In this document: positions 26,859-37,956 of the stretch, in pieces
Layout: every line of letters begins with the position of its first letter
Position numbering within the stretch: position 1 is the stretch's first letter
Source: Alcaligenaceae bacterium
Lineage (GTDB): Bacteria > Pseudomonadota > Gammaproteobacteria > Burkholderiales > Burkholderiaceae_B
DNA length: 41,277 nt
Direction: 5' to 3'
NCBI GenBank assembly: GCA_029265795.1
Contig: JAJUGV010000017.1
Span: 1-41,277, forward strand
The notes under the pieces: generated by a model
What the model was told of the DNA's origin: nothing
Databases searched by the model: none
Seen by the model: only the letters and a program-made list of their open reading frames with translations
Translations under genes and position numbers: made by a program

Positions 26859-29800
26859 GTGAACTCCATTCTGCATTTCCCCGGCTCCGCTGTCCTTTCA
26901 CCGTTCCGTCGCGAACAGCTTCTTAAACGCTTCTCTGCCCTGAATCTGCCCGTTGCCGATATCTCGGGTCAGTACGAACACTACGTCTGGCTCGAAGCGC
27001 CACTCGATGCAACGGGTCAGCAGCAGCTGGAGCGCCTGCTCGATTACGGCACACCGCTCGAGGCCAACCCTGAATCGCGCAACACGCTTGTGTTGCGGGT
27101 TTTTCCGCGTTTCGGCACCGTGTCGCCGTGGGCCAGTAAAGCTACAGATATCGCTCACAACTGCGGCTTGTCGGCCGTGCGCCGCATCGAGCGTGGCGTG
27201 CGCTATGTCATCACGCCTCAGCGCGGACTTCTGGGCGGTAAATCGCTAGATGAAGCCCAGCTGGCCGAGCTCGCCGCCGAGCTGCACGACCGCATGACGG
27301 AAACCGTGGTTGACGCCGCCTTTGATGGTCAGGCACTTTTCACATCCTTGCCCGGCAAGCCCACCACTACTATCGGCGTGCTGAGCGCAGGCCGCCAAGC
27401 CTTGGTAGAGGCCAATACGGCGTTGGGCCTGGCGCTGTCGGAAGACGAAATCGACTACCTCACCGACGCCTTCAATCGCTTGGGCCGTGACCCCACCGAT
27501 GTCGAGCTCATGATGTTCGCTCAGGCCAACAGTGAACATTGCCGGCACAAGATCTTCAACGCAACGTGGGTCATTGACGGGCAGCCTCAGTCTGAAACGC
27601 TTTTCGGCATGATCCGAGCCACACACGCCGCCCAGCCGCGCGGCACCGTAGTGGCGTATTCAGATAACGCCGCGATCATGGAAGGTGGGCCGGCCACCCT
27701 GTTTCATGCGGGTGCCGCAGACAGTGACGGCGTCTACGGCCATCACCAGGGCGTGCTGCATACGTTGATGAAGGTTGAGACCCATAATCACCCGACCGCG
27801 ATTGCGCCGTTTCCCGGCGCTTCAACCGGTTCGGGCGGCGAGATCCGCGACGAGGGCGCGACGGGTCGTGGCTCCAAGCCCAAGGCCGGGCTGGCGGGCT
27901 TCACTGTGTCTCACCTGCGCTTTCCGGATGCGGCCGAGCCTTGGGAAGCGCAGCCGCATGGCGCGCCCGACCGGATCGCCACGCCGCTGGATATCATGAT
28001 TGAAGGCCCCATCGGTGCGGCCGCTTTCAACAACGAATACGGGCGTCCCAACCTGCTGGGTTACTTCCGCACGTTCGAGCAGCACGCCGGTGGGCGTCGT
28101 TGGGGCTATCACAAGCCCATCATGATTGCGGGTGGCTTGGGAAGTATCGACGCACGCCTTACTCACAAAGATCCGCTACCGCCGGGTGCCTTGCTCATAC
28201 AGCTGGGTGGGCCGGGCATGCGCATCGGCATGGGCGGCGGCGCGGCTTCCAGCATGAGCGTGGGAGCAAATACTGCCGAACTGGATTTTGATTCGGTGCA
28301 GCGGGGTAACCCCGAAATTCAGCGCCGAGCACAGGAAGTGATTGATCGCTGCTGGCAGCAGGGTGAACACAACCCCATTATTGCGATTCACGACGTCGGA
28401 GCAGGGGGCTTATCCAACGCCTTCCCCGAACTCGTGAACGACGCCGGCCGCGGCGCTATCTTTGAGCTCCAACAGGTGCACCTGGAAGAATCCGGCCTGT
28501 CTGCTGCCGAGATCTGGAGCAATGAATCGCAGGAACGTTACGTTCTGGCAATTGCACCGGAAGACCTCGAGCGTTTTGATGCCATCGCCCGGCGCGAGCG
28601 CTGCCCCTACGCGGTAGTGGGGGTCGCAACGGAAGAGCGCCAGTTACGCGTCACTTACGGTGAAGGTCTACCGGGTGTGGCCGAAGTCAAAACCCCGCGC
28701 CGGCCCGACGAGTTGCGCCCGGTGGATGTGCCCATTGATATCATCCTGGGCAAGCCGCCGCGCATGACGCGCGATGTCACGCGTGAAGCGGTGCGGGGCG
28801 AAGCCTTTGACGTTGTCGGCATCGATCTTGGCGAAGCCATTGAACGTGTGCTGCGTCATCCCACTGTCGCTAGCAAGAATTTCCTCATCACCATTGGGGA
28901 TCGCAGTGTGGGCGGCTTGACCAGCCGCGACCAAATGGTGGGCCCCTGGCAGGTCCCGGTGGCTGATTGTGCGGTTACGCTCGCTGATTACGAAGGGGTG
29001 CGGGGTGAAGCGATGGCAATGGGCGAGCGTACGCCGCTCGCCGTGCTGGATGCGCCGGCTGCCAGCCGCATGGCCGTGGCTGAGGCACTCACCAACTTGG
29101 TAGCTGCCGATGTGCGCGCGTTGGAAGACATCAAGCTATCCGCGAACTGGATGGCTGCCTGCGGCACGCCCGGCCAGGATGCGGCCCTCTATGATGCCGT
29201 AGACGCCGCCAGCCAGTGGTGTCAGGCGCTCGGCTTGTCGATCCCTGTGGGCAAGGACTCCTTGTCTATGCGCACCACCTGGAGCCAGGATGGCGAGCAG
29301 CGTGATGTCATTTCGCCGGTTTCCCTGATTGTCAGCGCTTTCGCGCCGGTGGGCGATGTGCGTGCCACGCTAACCCCGCAACTGCGTACCGACCGTGGTG
29401 ATACCACGCTGATATTTATTGACCTTGGTGCAGGCCGGCAGCGTTTGGCAGGCTCCGTTTTCGCTCAGGTTTATGGTGCGGTCGGCATAGAAGTCCCCGA
29501 CATCAATGACGCCGATATGCTGGTTGCCTTCTTCCGAACGGTACGGCAGCTGGCGGGCGACGGCCTCGTGCTGGCTTATCACGACCGCTCGGATGGCGGG
29601 CTGCTGGCAACCGTCAGTGAAATGGCCTTCGCGGGCCATGTGGGCGTATCCATCAACCTCGATCTGCTCACGATAGACCCTCACGCGGAAGACTGGGGTG
29701 ATTACAAGATCCGGCCCGAACAAGTTGCCGTGCAGCGTGACGAGCTCACGCTCAAGGCCTTGTTCAATGAAGAGGCCGGTGCTGTACTGCAAGTTCCGCG

Positions 29801-30914
29801 CAGTGAGCGCGACAACGTGTTGCGGCGTTTGCGTGAAGCCGGCTTGTCGCAGCATAGCTATGTTCTGGGTTCGCTCAACACCGTAGACGAAATCCAGATC
29901 TTCCGCGACGGCAAGTGTATTTATCAGCGGCCGCGCGCTGAGCTTGGCCGGCAATGGGCCGAAGTCAGCCGCCGCATCATGGCGCTACGCGACAACCCCG
30001 ATTGCGCACAAGCCGAGTTCGATTTGTGGAAAGCCACCGACGACCCAGGCATGCAGCCTCGCGTTGCATTTGACCCGCAGCAGGACATCGCGGCCCCCTA
30101 TATCGCGACCGGTAAGCGTCCTCGTGTGGCCATCCTGCGCGAGCAAGGCTGTAACAGCCAGGTGGAGATGGCCTGGGCATTCGATAAGGCAGGCTTCGAA
30201 GCGCTGGATGTGCACATGACCGATCTCATGTCCGGCCGCCGTCGGTTGGATGAAGTTCAGGGCCTGGTTGCGGTCGGTGGCTTCAGCTACGGCGATGTGC
30301 TTGGCGCGGGTGAAGGCTGGGCGCGTAGCATTCGCTTCAACAGTATGCTGGCTGACCAGTTCGCGGCCTTCTTCGGGCGTCGGGACAGCTTCGCACTGGG
30401 CGTGTGTAATGGCTGTCAGATGATGGCTGCGCTTGCTTCCATGATTCCCGGCGCGGAACATTGGCCGCGCTTCACCCGCAACCTTTCCGAGAAGTACGAG
30501 GCACGCCTGTCGCTGGTGGAAATTCCGGAATCTCCGTCGCTGTTCATGCAGGGTATGGCCGGCACGATCGTCCCTGTCGCGGTAGCCCATGGCGAAGGCT
30601 ATGCCAATTTCCAGCGCCAGGGGGACGCGTCTAAGGCGATCGCGGCACTTCGCTACGTCGATCATCACGGCCGTAGCACTGAGCAATATCCGTATAACCC
30701 TAACGGCAGCGCCGGCGGCTTGACCGGTGTCACGACAGCAGACGGCCGCTTCACCATCATGATGCCGCACCCGGAACGGGTGACCCGCAACGTGATGATG
30801 TCGTGGGCGCCCGAGCGTTGGGGGACGGCCGACCAAGGCGGGGCAGACCAGCCTCATGGCGGCTTTACGCCCTGGATGCGCATGTTCCGCAACGCGCGAG
30901 TCTGGGTCGGCTAA
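26859..30914 (+). CDS. purL: Phosphoribosylformylglycinamidine synthase
   Basis: A large single-chain enzyme of about 1351 residues that converts FGAR, glutamine and ATP to FGAM in purine synthesis. The N-terminal part begins '[19 protein letters not shown]'. The first ATP-grasp-like synthetase half contains '[18 protein letters not shown]' and '[34 protein letters not shown]'; the second half contains '[23 protein letters not shown]'. The C-terminal class I glutaminase has Cys1183 in '[13 protein letters not shown]' and the His/Glu of 'MPHPERV'. The GTG at 26859 is preferred because family members begin just before ILHFPG; a TTG at 26838 is an alternative. Neither has a strong ribosome-binding site. 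No partner purS or purQ is needed. Confidence 0.95.
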   Translation: MNSILHFPGSAVLSPFRREQLLKRFSALNLPVADISGQYEHYVWLEAPLDATGQQQLERLLDYGTPLEANPESRNTLVLRVFPRFGTVSPWASKATDIAHNCGLSAVRRIERGVRYVITPQRGLLGGKSLDEAQLAELAAELHDRMTETVVDAAFDGQALFTSLPGKPTTTIGVLSAGRQALVEANTALGLALSEDEIDYLTDAFNRLGRDPTDVELMMFAQANSEHCRHKIFNATWVIDGQPQSETLFGMIRATHAAQPRGTVVAYSDNAAIMEGGPATLFHAGAADSDGVYGHHQGVLHTLMKVETHNHPTAIAPFPGASTGSGGEIRDEGATGRGSKPKAGLAGFTVSHLRFPDAAEPWEAQPHGAPDRIATPLDIMIEGPIGAAAFNNEYGRPNLLGYFRTFEQHAGGRRWGYHKPIMIAGGLGSIDARLTHKDPLPPGALLIQLGGPGMRIGMGGGAASSMSVGANTAELDFDSVQRGNPEIQRRAQEVIDRCWQQGEHNPIIAIHDVGAGGLSNAFPELVNDAGRGAIFELQQVHLEESGLSAAEIWSNESQERYVLAIAPEDLERFDAIARRERCPYAVVGVATEERQLRVTYGEGLPGVAEVKTPRRPDELRPVDVPIDIILGKPPRMTRDVTREAVRGEAFDVVGIDLGEAIERVLRHPTVASKNFLITIGDRSVGGLTSRDQMVGPWQVPVADCAVTLADYEGVRGEAMAMGERTPLAVLDAPAASRMAVAEALTNLVAADVRALEDIKLSANWMAACGTPGQDAALYDAVDAASQWCQALGLSIPVGKDSLSMRTTWSQDGEQRDVISPVSLIVSAFAPVGDVRATLTPQLRTDRGDTTLIFIDLGAGRQRLAGSVFAQVYGAVGIEVPDINDADMLVAFFRTVRQLAGDGLVLAYHDRSDGGLLATVSEMAFAGHVGVSINLDLLTIDPHAEDWGDYKIRPEQVAVQRDELTLKALFNEEAGAVLQVPRSERDNVLRRLREAGLSQHSYVLGSLNTVDEIQIFRDGKCIYQRPRAELGRQWAEVSRRIMALRDNPDCAQAEFDLWKATDDPGMQPRVAFDPQQDIAAPYIATGKRPRVAILREQGCNSQVEMAWAFDKAGFEALDVHMTDLMSGRRRLDEVQGLVAVGGFSYGDVLGAGEGWARSIRFNSMLADQFAAFFGRRDSFALGVCNGCQMMAALASMIPGAEHWPRFTRNLSEKYEARLSLVEIPESPSLFMQGMAGTIVPVAVAHGEGYANFQRQGDASKAIAALRYVDHHGRSTEQYPYNPNGSAGGLTGVTTADGRFTIMMPHPERVTRNVMMSWAPERWGTADQGGADQPHGGFTPWMRMFRNARVWVG

Positions 30915-30938
30915 ATAGTTGCTCGAGCGGAACCCGGC

Positions 30939-32450
<1,512 letters not shown>

Positions 32451-32474
32451 TTCCCACCTAGTGTGCAGCAATGT

Positions 32475-32508
32475 AAAGGCTCCGTCCATTTGGCCGGAGC
32501 CTTTTTTT
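32475..32508 (+). terminator. Rho-independent terminator of guaB
   Basis: AAAGGCTCCG (32475-32484) pairs perfectly with CGGAGCCTTT (32495-32504) around a 10-base loop, within a run of seven Ts (32502-32508). It lies between guaB and the convergent MFS gene and may slow transcription from both sides. Confidence 0.92.
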
Positions 32509-32521
32509 GCCCGTCGCGCCT

Positions 32522-33700
32522 TTATTGAACGTCGACTCCGGCGGCTTGTACCGAATGGGCAGGAAAGGGCTTCAAAAGCAGTAAACAGCCCACGACCAGC
32601 ACGGCGCAGGCGACATACAAAGAACTGTTTAAACTGGCACCCAGGTGTTCGTTCATCAGACTGAAGAATACCGGCCCGGCTAACTGACCAAAAGCGAAGG
32701 CGGCTGTCAGGTTGGCCATGAGTGTGCGGGCGCGCGGCCCGCCCGTTACCTGAGCCTGTTGCATACCCAGCATGGTGATCACCATGAAAGTACCGCCCAC
32801 GCACAGTGCTGCCACGATAATGCTGCCGAGGCCGGGTATAAGCGCAGGCATCACCACGCCGATCGCCATCAGCAGCTGTGCAGCCAGCCACAAGCCTCGC
32901 AGCGAGAACCGGCGCAGCAGTACCCCACAAGTCAAGGTGGAAACACCCGCTGCCAGGCCGAATAAGGGCCAGGCCAGACCAAAGATTGCGTGATCATCGA
33001 GGAGGACACGAGCCTGGGCGGGCAGGAAGGTGGCTGGAAGAATGTATCCGAAGCCGAAGAACCCGTAACACAGCACCAATCGCCGGTGCGCATGCCCGTT
33101 CGCGCGTGGCGGAACATCGGACGGGTAGGGTGCGTTGGTCGACACATGCCAGAGCGGGAAAGTAGCCACCGTACCGAGCGCGGCCAAGACGCCCAGCATG
33201 AGCCACGTGTCGGGCGCAGAGACACCACGCAGGTCAGCCACCAAGCACAGTAACCCCGCCGCGGCGATACCGCCTCCCACGCCGGCAAATACCCATCCTG
33301 ATTTTTTAGGGTTGCCTGCCGCGCTCAGTCGCGCAAGACACAGGGTAGCGGTGCCCACGAGTACCCATGCGCTTGCCACCCCGGCGAGCGAACGCCAAGT
33401 GATCCAGGTGGACCATACGGATGTCCAGCCCATCAGTGCCGTGGTAAGCACCACGAGAAAGAGCCCTACGCGCAATAACGTACGCGCACTCCAGGGTAGA
33501 AACGCGGCGGTGAGTGCCCCCGCAAAATAGCCCAGATAGTTGGCGCTGGCCAACCATCCACCCTGTGCCAAGCCAAGACCAAGGTCTTTTTGCATCATGG
33601 GTAGCAAAGGCGTGAATGCAAAGCGGCCAATACCCATGGCTACCGCCAACGCGACAAAGCCGGCCAGAACCGCAGCATGGACGGAGGGGTTATTTGGCAT
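32522..33700 (-). CDS. MFS transporter, YbfB/YjiJ family
   Basis: A 392-residue membrane protein with about 12 hydrophobic segments. The beginning 'AVLAGFVALAVAMGIGRFAFTPLLPMMQKDLGLGLAQGGWLASANYLGYFAGAL' is typical of the YbfB/YjiJ branch of the major facilitator superfamily ('GIGRFAFTPLLP'). Substrates of this branch are largely unknown, and drug or metabolite efflux is often assumed. It interrupts the purine genes on the opposite strand, convergent with guaB and divergent from guaA, which suggests an insertion into an ancestral guaB-guaA arrangement. No substrate link to purines is visible. Confidence 0.92.
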   Translation of the reverse strand: MPNNPSVHAAVLAGFVALAVAMGIGRFAFTPLLPMMQKDLGLGLAQGGWLASANYLGYFAGALTAAFLPWSARTLLRVGLFLVVLTTALMGWTSVWSTWITWRSLAGVASAWVLVGTATLCLARLSAAGNPKKSGWVFAGVGGGIAAAGLLCLVADLRGVSAPDTWLMLGVLAALGTVATFPLWHVSTNAPYPSDVPPRANGHAHRRLVLCYGFFGFGYILPATFLPAQARVLLDDHAIFGLAWPLFGLAAGVSTLTCGVLLRRFSLRGLWLAAQLLMAIGVVMPALIPGLGSIIVAALCVGGTFMVITMLGMQQAQVTGGPRARTLMANLTAAFAFGQLAGPVFFSLMNEHLGASLNSSLYVACAVLVVGCLLLLKPFPAHSVQAAGVDVQ

Positions 33701-33756
33701 GTCTACTCCTGCGAAAACCGGTGCGATACGTTACAGTAAGGAATTCTGCAAAGAAT

Positions 33757-33784
33757 TCTTCTTTGACTTCTCTTCTTTGACTTC
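33757..33784 (+). repeat. Tandem 14-base direct repeat upstream of guaA
   Basis: TCTTCTTTGACTTC occurs twice in perfect tandem (33757-33770 and 33771-33784), each copy holding a TTGACT that resembles a -35 box. Just before it are two GAATTC palindromes six bases apart (33741-33758). This lies in the 128-base divergent gap between the MFS gene and guaA. No good -10 box is evident at standard spacing. Confidence 0.55.
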
Positions 33785-33828
33785 GTCAGCGTCCTAGTGC
33801 GCCTTGAACTTCTCTACCTTCCACCACC

Positions 33829-35415
33829 ATGCATCAACGCATACTCATCCTAGACTATGGCTCCCAGGTCACCCAGCTTATTGCCCGCCGCATCCGGGAA
33901 ATCGGCGTTTACTGTGAAATCCATCCAGGCGACGTTGACGACGCCTTCCTTGAAGCGCAGACAGGCCTGAAAGGTATCATTCTCTCAGGTAGTCACGCGT
34001 CCGCATATCAGGAAGAAGCCCTGAAAGTCCCCGCTCGGGTGTTCGAAATGGGCGTGCCCGTGCTGGGCATTTGCTACGGCATGCAGGCAATGGCGTTGCA
34101 ACTGGGTGGGAAAGTAGAGTGGTCCGACCAGCGGGAGTTCGGTTACGCCGAAGTTCGCGCTCATGGGCACACACGCCTGCTCGATGGCTTGCAGGATTTC
34201 AGTACTCCAGAAGGCTATGGGATGCTCAAGGTCTGGATGAGTCACGGCGACAAGGTTACCGCCTTGCCACCGGGCTTCCGGCTCATGGCGTCCTCGGCCG
34301 GTTGCGCCATTGCCGGCATGGCCGACGAAGAACGCGATTTTTACGGTGTGCAGTTTCACCCGGAAGTTACGCACACCAAGCAGGGCGAAGCCATACTTAA
34401 CCGTTTCGTCACAGAGATCTGCGGCTGCTCACACGATTGGAACATGCCTGACTACGTGCAGGAAGCAATCGAACGAATTCGTGAGCAAGTGGGCAACGAT
34501 GAAGTCATCCTTGGGCTGTCGGGGGGCGTGGACTCCTCTGTCGCAGCAGCCCTCATTCACAAGGCCATTGGCGATCAGCTTACCTGCGTCTTTGTCGATC
34601 ACGGTCTGCTGCGCCTGAATGAGGCCCAGCAGGTTATGGACACCTTCGCCGGGCATTTCGGTGTGAAGGTTATCCACGTAGACGCCAGCACGCAGTTCAT
34701 GAGCAAGCTTACCGGGGTGACCGACCCGGAAGACAAGCGCAAGATCATCGGCCGCGAGTTTGTCGAAGTCTTCCAAACCGAAGCCGCTAAGCTTAAGAAT
34801 GCGCGCTGGCTGGCGCAGGGCACGATTTATCCCGACGTCATCGAATCCGCCGCATCCAAAACCGGCAAGGCGGTCGCCATCAAGTCGCACCACAACGTCG
34901 GTGGGCTGCCTGAAACACTCAATCTGAAGCTGCTTGAGCCTCTGCGTGAGCTTTTCAAAGACGAGGTCCGTAAGTTGGGCATAGCTCTGGGGCTGCCGCC
35001 TGCAATGGTCTACCGCCATCCTTTCCCGGGGCCGGGCCTGGGCGTTCGCATTCTCGGCGAAGTCAAACAGGAATACGCAGACTTGCTGCGCCGCGCCGAT
35101 GCCATCTTTATCGACGAGCTGCGCAACACTATCGATCACAACAGTGGCAAAAGCTGGTACGACCTTACCTCGCAGGCCTTCGTCGTCTTCCTGCCGGTGA
35201 AATCCGTCGGAGTCATGGGAGATGGGCGCACCTACGAATATGTTGTCGCGCTGCGCGCCGTGCAGACCACTGACTTCATGACAGCCGACTGGGCCGAACT
35301 GCCTTATGCGCTGCTGAAAAAGGTGTCCTCACGCATCATCAACGAAGTGCGCGGCATTAATCGTGTGACGTACGATGTGTCGAGCAAGCCGCCCGCGACG
35401 ATCGAGTGGGAATAA
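33829..35415 (+). CDS. guaA: GMP synthase (glutamine-hydrolysing)
   Basis: A 528-residue enzyme that aminates XMP to GMP. The N-terminal class I glutaminase has the nucleophile Cys82 in '[12 protein letters not shown]' and the His/Glu pair in '[10 protein letters not shown]'. The ATP-pyrophosphatase domain contains '[18 protein letters not shown]', with SGGVDS at residues 231-236. The dimerisation domain at the C-terminus ends '[19 protein letters not shown]', the normal GuaA ending. The usual 'LSGGP.S' of the glutaminase is replaced here by 'LSGSHASAY'. It starts 128 bases from the divergent MFS gene. The purC-like gene follows 41 bases later, probably on the same transcript. Confidence 0.97.
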   Translation: MHQRILILDYGSQVTQLIARRIREIGVYCEIHPGDVDDAFLEAQTGLKGIILSGSHASAYQEEALKVPARVFEMGVPVLGICYGMQAMALQLGGKVEWSDQREFGYAEVRAHGHTRLLDGLQDFSTPEGYGMLKVWMSHGDKVTALPPGFRLMASSAGCAIAGMADEERDFYGVQFHPEVTHTKQGEAILNRFVTEICGCSHDWNMPDYVQEAIERIREQVGNDEVILGLSGGVDSSVAAALIHKAIGDQLTCVFVDHGLLRLNEAQQVMDTFAGHFGVKVIHVDASTQFMSKLTGVTDPEDKRKIIGREFVEVFQTEAAKLKNARWLAQGTIYPDVIESAASKTGKAVAIKSHHNVGGLPETLNLKLLEPLRELFKDEVRKLGIALGLPPAMVYRHPFPGPGLGVRILGEVKQEYADLLRRADAIFIDELRNTIDHNSGKSWYDLTSQAFVVFLPVKSVGVMGDGRTYEYVVALRAVQTTDFMTADWAELPYALLKKVSSRIINEVRGINRVTYDVSSKPPATIEWE

Positions 35416-35456
35416 GTTCCGGCTTTAGAACATTGTCACTACCAGCAAGCAAACCG

Positions 35457-36167
35457 ATGAATACCAGCGAAAAAATCTACTCGGGCAAAACTAAAGACGT
35501 ATATGCCCTGCCGAACGGCAACGTCCTTCTAGTCTTCAAGGACGATGTCACGGGCGAAGGCGGCGTGATCGATCCCGGCGCGAATACGGTCATAGGCAAG
35601 GTGGAAGGCAAGGGGCGAAAATCCCTTGCTATGACAGACTTTTTCTTCGCGCGGCTGCATGCCGCCGAGATTCCGACCCATTTGGTAGCGGTGGATCTCG
35701 AAAAAGGAACCATGGAAGTGCGCCGGGCTGAGCCGCTGGGCAAAGGCACAAGTGGCGCGGGGGGGTTTGAGTTCATCTGTCGCACACGGCCTTGGGGCAG
35801 CTTTCTTCGCCGCTACCAGAAGTACATTGCAGACCCGGGGCAAAAGCTGGACTACCTTGTCGAAATCACGGTGAAAGACGACGAGCGGGGCGACCCCCTC
35901 ATTAACGACGATGCAATCATTGCCTTGGGTCTTCTTACGCCTCAGCATCTCGAAGAGGCTAAGGAACTCACTCGTCAAGTGTGCCGTATTGTCGAAACGA
36001 CTCTCCGCGACTTGGGTCTTATTCTCATCGATATGAAGATTGAAATTGGTCTGGTCGACGGCAACGTCGTCGTGATCGATGAAGTGTCGGCGGATGCGAT
36101 GCGGGTGACGGATCAGAAAGGCAATGTGCTGGATCACGAGACGCTTTACCAAAGGTTGGTGCGTTAA
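35457..36167 (+). CDS. Divergent SAICAR synthase-like protein (PurC family)
   Basis: About 236 residues from the ATG at 35457; an upstream extension would overlap guaA. The PurC fold is recognisable from 'EKIYSGKTKDVYALPNGNVLLVFKDDVTG' at the start, 'HLVAVDLEKGTMEVRRAEPLG', 'FICRTRPWGSFLRRYQKYI', 'LINDDAIIALGLL', and 'LRDLGLILIDMKIEIGLVDGNVVVIDEVSADAMRV'. Differences from the standard enzyme are large. The 'DTSA.DG'-type loop is 'DDVTGEGGVIDPG', the '.R..A.GS..KR' segment is 'CRTRPWGSFLRR', and the protein ends soon after the last motif without the usual C-terminal helices. It may be a true but remote PurC or a paralogue with an altered substrate. The position behind guaA supports a purine-related role. 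Confidence 0.8.
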   Translation: MNTSEKIYSGKTKDVYALPNGNVLLVFKDDVTGEGGVIDPGANTVIGKVEGKGRKSLAMTDFFFARLHAAEIPTHLVAVDLEKGTMEVRRAEPLGKGTSGAGGFEFICRTRPWGSFLRRYQKYIADPGQKLDYLVEITVKDDERGDPLINDDAIIALGLLTPQHLEEAKELTRQVCRIVETTLRDLGLILIDMKIEIGLVDGNVVVIDEVSADAMRVTDQKGNVLDHETLYQRLVR

Positions 36168-36211
36168 CCATACGGGTCCTACCCAGGTCGGGTGTTTTAA
36201 AAGGTTGATAC

Positions 36212-37156
36212 ATGAATAAACGCACTTTGGGCCGAAGTGGCATTGCTATTGCTCCCTTGGTATTTGGCGGAAACGTTTTCGGATGGACCGCAGATCAAAA
36301 TCGCTCCTTCGAACTGCTGGACCGCTTTGTTGAACGTGGCTTCAACGCGATTGATACTGCCGATCTCTACTCGGCGTGGGCGGCGGGGCACCGTGGCGGG
36401 GAATCTGAGACGATACTCGGCCAATGGCTGGCTAGGCGCGGGCGTCGTGACGATATCGTCCTAATGACGAAAGTAGGGATGTGGGAACCGCGCAAAGGCT
36501 TATCAGCTCGCAATATCGAGCTTGCAGTGGAAGATTCCCTGAAGCGGCTTGGTACTGACTATATTGACGTTTATTTCGCGCACATCGACGATCAGGAAGT
36601 GCTGCTCGAAGAAACGCTGGCGGCCTTCGATAAGCTCGTGAAATCCGGGAAGGTACGCGCCATCGGCGCTTCCAACTATTCCGCCGAACGCTTGCGCCAA
36701 GCCTTGGCTGTATCGAAGGCGTCCGGACTTGCCCGGTACGAAGTTATACAGCCGCGCTACAACCTGCATGACCGTGAAGACTTCGAGTCAGGTCTGGCAG
36801 AGTTGGCACAACAAGAAGAAATTGGCGTCGTCAGCTTTTTCTCGCTTGCCAGCGGATTTCTCAGTGGTAAATACCGCAGCCTGGACGACGCAAAGGGCAA
36901 AGCTCGCGAAAGCTTCGTGCAAGGCTATTTCACCGAGCGTGGCCAGCGCGTACTGAAGGAGTTATTGGCAGTTTCAGAGGAGCTGTCAGTTCCCCCGGTA
37001 CAAACGGCCCTGGCTTGGTTGCTTAGCCGGCCCGGTGTCACAGCCCCTATTGCCAGCGCCACCAGTGTGACTCAGCTCGACGAGGTCTTAGACGCAGTTG
37101 ACGTGTCAATACCTGAGCCGCTGCTGGCCCGTTTGACCGAGGCGAGTCGAACCTAG
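36212..37156 (+). CDS. Aldo/keto reductase
   Basis: A 314-residue NADPH-dependent TIM-barrel oxidoreductase. The tetrad residues are visible: Asp and Tyr in 'GFNAIDTADLYSAWAAGHRGGESETILG', Lys in 'DIVLMTKVGMW', and His in 'YIDVYFAHIDD'. 'VRAIGASNYSAERLRQAL' and 'VAPIASATSVTQLDE'-like C-terminal cofactor-binding segments are also present. It is most like the AKR11/YajO-type group of general stress and carbonyl reductases. It lies 44 bases after the purC-like gene. Its stop is about 20 bases from the start of the REP-like repeat module. Confidence 0.92.
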   Translation: MNKRTLGRSGIAIAPLVFGGNVFGWTADQNRSFELLDRFVERGFNAIDTADLYSAWAAGHRGGESETILGQWLARRGRRDDIVLMTKVGMWEPRKGLSARNIELAVEDSLKRLGTDYIDVYFAHIDDQEVLLEETLAAFDKLVKSGKVRAIGASNYSAERLRQALAVSKASGLARYEVIQPRYNLHDREDFESGLAELAQQEEIGVVSFFSLASGFLSGKYRSLDDAKGKARESFVQGYFTERGQRVLKELLAVSEELSVPPVQTALAWLLSRPGVTAPIASATSVTQLDEVLDAVDVSIPEPLLARLTEASRT

Positions 37157-37171
37157 CGGCGTGGCCACCAT

Positions 37172-37218
37172 AAACTGGGGTCAGACCCCACTTTTAGAAA
37201 CTGGGGTCAGACCCCAGT
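37172..37218. repeat. REP-like two-palindrome module, copy 1
   Basis: Two palindromes with the core TGGGGTC-A-GACCCCA lie at 37176-37190 and 37202-37216, joined by an 11-base spacer. The second is extended to ACTGGGGTC-A-GACCCCAGT. The same module, in the same orientation, lies at 37881-37929 beyond the PaiB-like gene. The PaiB-like stop codon (37181-37183) falls inside the first palindrome. Confidence 0.85.
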
Positions 37219-37837
37219 AGGCGCGTAGCATGGCTTCGCCGGCGTCGCGCTCGCCGCGATCCAGCAATACCTGGGCCGCGTTACGCACATCGCGAGCGTC
37301 CTTGTTCTGACTGAGCTTGGCCTTACCAACGAGGCGAGTGACTTCAATTTCCATGCCCACGATCGCTTTCAGCATGGCATCAAGGTAGTCGGGCGGGGCG
37401 TCGCCCATCTTCCATGGGCGAGGCTCGCTCGCCTCATGGTGCTGCGTTAATTTTGCGACGACGCGACGCACATAGCGTTCATCATCTCTAATCCGTACCC
37501 GCCCATGTGCGTGAACGACGCAATAGTTCCATGTAGGTACCTGCTGGTGAGTTTCATGCTTGCTCGGGTACCAGTTCGGTGAAATGTAGGTATCGGCCGC
37601 CCGGAATATGACCAGCACTTCGTCATCATCGCTTAACGCGCGCCAAATCGGGTTATTACGAGCGACGTGACAATGTAGCGTGCCGTACTCCCCGGCATCG
37701 CGTTCAAGCAGGAAGGGAAGGTGATTCGCATCCAGCCCGCCCGGCCCACCCGTAACGAGAATGCCCAAAGGATGCGCTTCGATCAGCGCACGCAATCTTT
37801 CAGTATCGGTTTCAGCAAAATGTGCAGGCACGTACAT
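37181..37837 (-). CDS. FMN-binding negative transcriptional regulator (PaiB-like)
   Basis: A 218-residue flavin-reductase-like split-barrel protein of the PaiB family, named after a Bacillus protein that represses degradative enzyme genes; most members are thought to bind FMN. Family features are 'MYVPAHFAETDTERLRALIEAHPLGILVT', 'HCHVARNNPIWRAL', 'FRAADTYISPNWYPSKHETHQQVPTWNYCVVHAHG', and 'MLKAIVGMEIEVTRLVGKAKLSQNK'. The last ten or so codons, ending 'GLTPVSKSGV', are encoded by the REP-like module, so the original C-terminus has apparently been replaced or extended. The gene is flanked on both sides by the module, isolating it from its neighbours. Confidence 0.9.
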   Translation of the reverse strand: MYVPAHFAETDTERLRALIEAHPLGILVTGGPGGLDANHLPFLLERDAGEYGTLHCHVARNNPIWRALSDDDEVLVIFRAADTYISPNWYPSKHETHQQVPTWNYCVVHAHGRVRIRDDERYVRRVVAKLTQHHEASEPRPWKMGDAPPDYLDAMLKAIVGMEIEVTRLVGKAKLSQNKDARDVRNAAQVLLDRGERDAGEAMLRAYWGLTPVSKSGV

Positions 37838-37880
37838 GTCTCTCTCCCCCGACCGGTGGCATTCGGGCGGTCCTTATAAT

Positions 37881-37929
37881 AACTGGGGTCTGACCCCACT
37901 TTTAAGAAACTGGGGTCAGACCCCAGTTT
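37881..37929. repeat. REP-like two-palindrome module, copy 2
   Basis: A near-exact copy of 37172-37218. Palindromes lie at 37884-37898 (TGGGGTC-T-GACCCCA) and 37907-37929, the latter with perfect 11-base arms AAACTGGGGTC and GACCCCAGTTT around a single A. Eight Ts follow at about 37934-37941, so on the plus strand this unit also looks like an intrinsic terminator. A TATAAT hexamer (37875-37880) abuts it. Confidence 0.85.
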
Positions 37930-37956
37930 TGAGTTTTTTTTGGAAGTGGAAGTACA

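Noticed and set aside
29985-30857. Long minus-strand open frame (290 residues) inside purL
   Set aside because: It is antisense to the highly conserved glutaminase part of purL, and its translation has no recognisable motif; it is a by-product of GC-rich codon use.
37172-37929. CRISPR-like arrangement of four palindromes
   Set aside because: The palindromes are in two doublets with a whole gene between them and no regular spacers; REP-like repeats are the better explanation.
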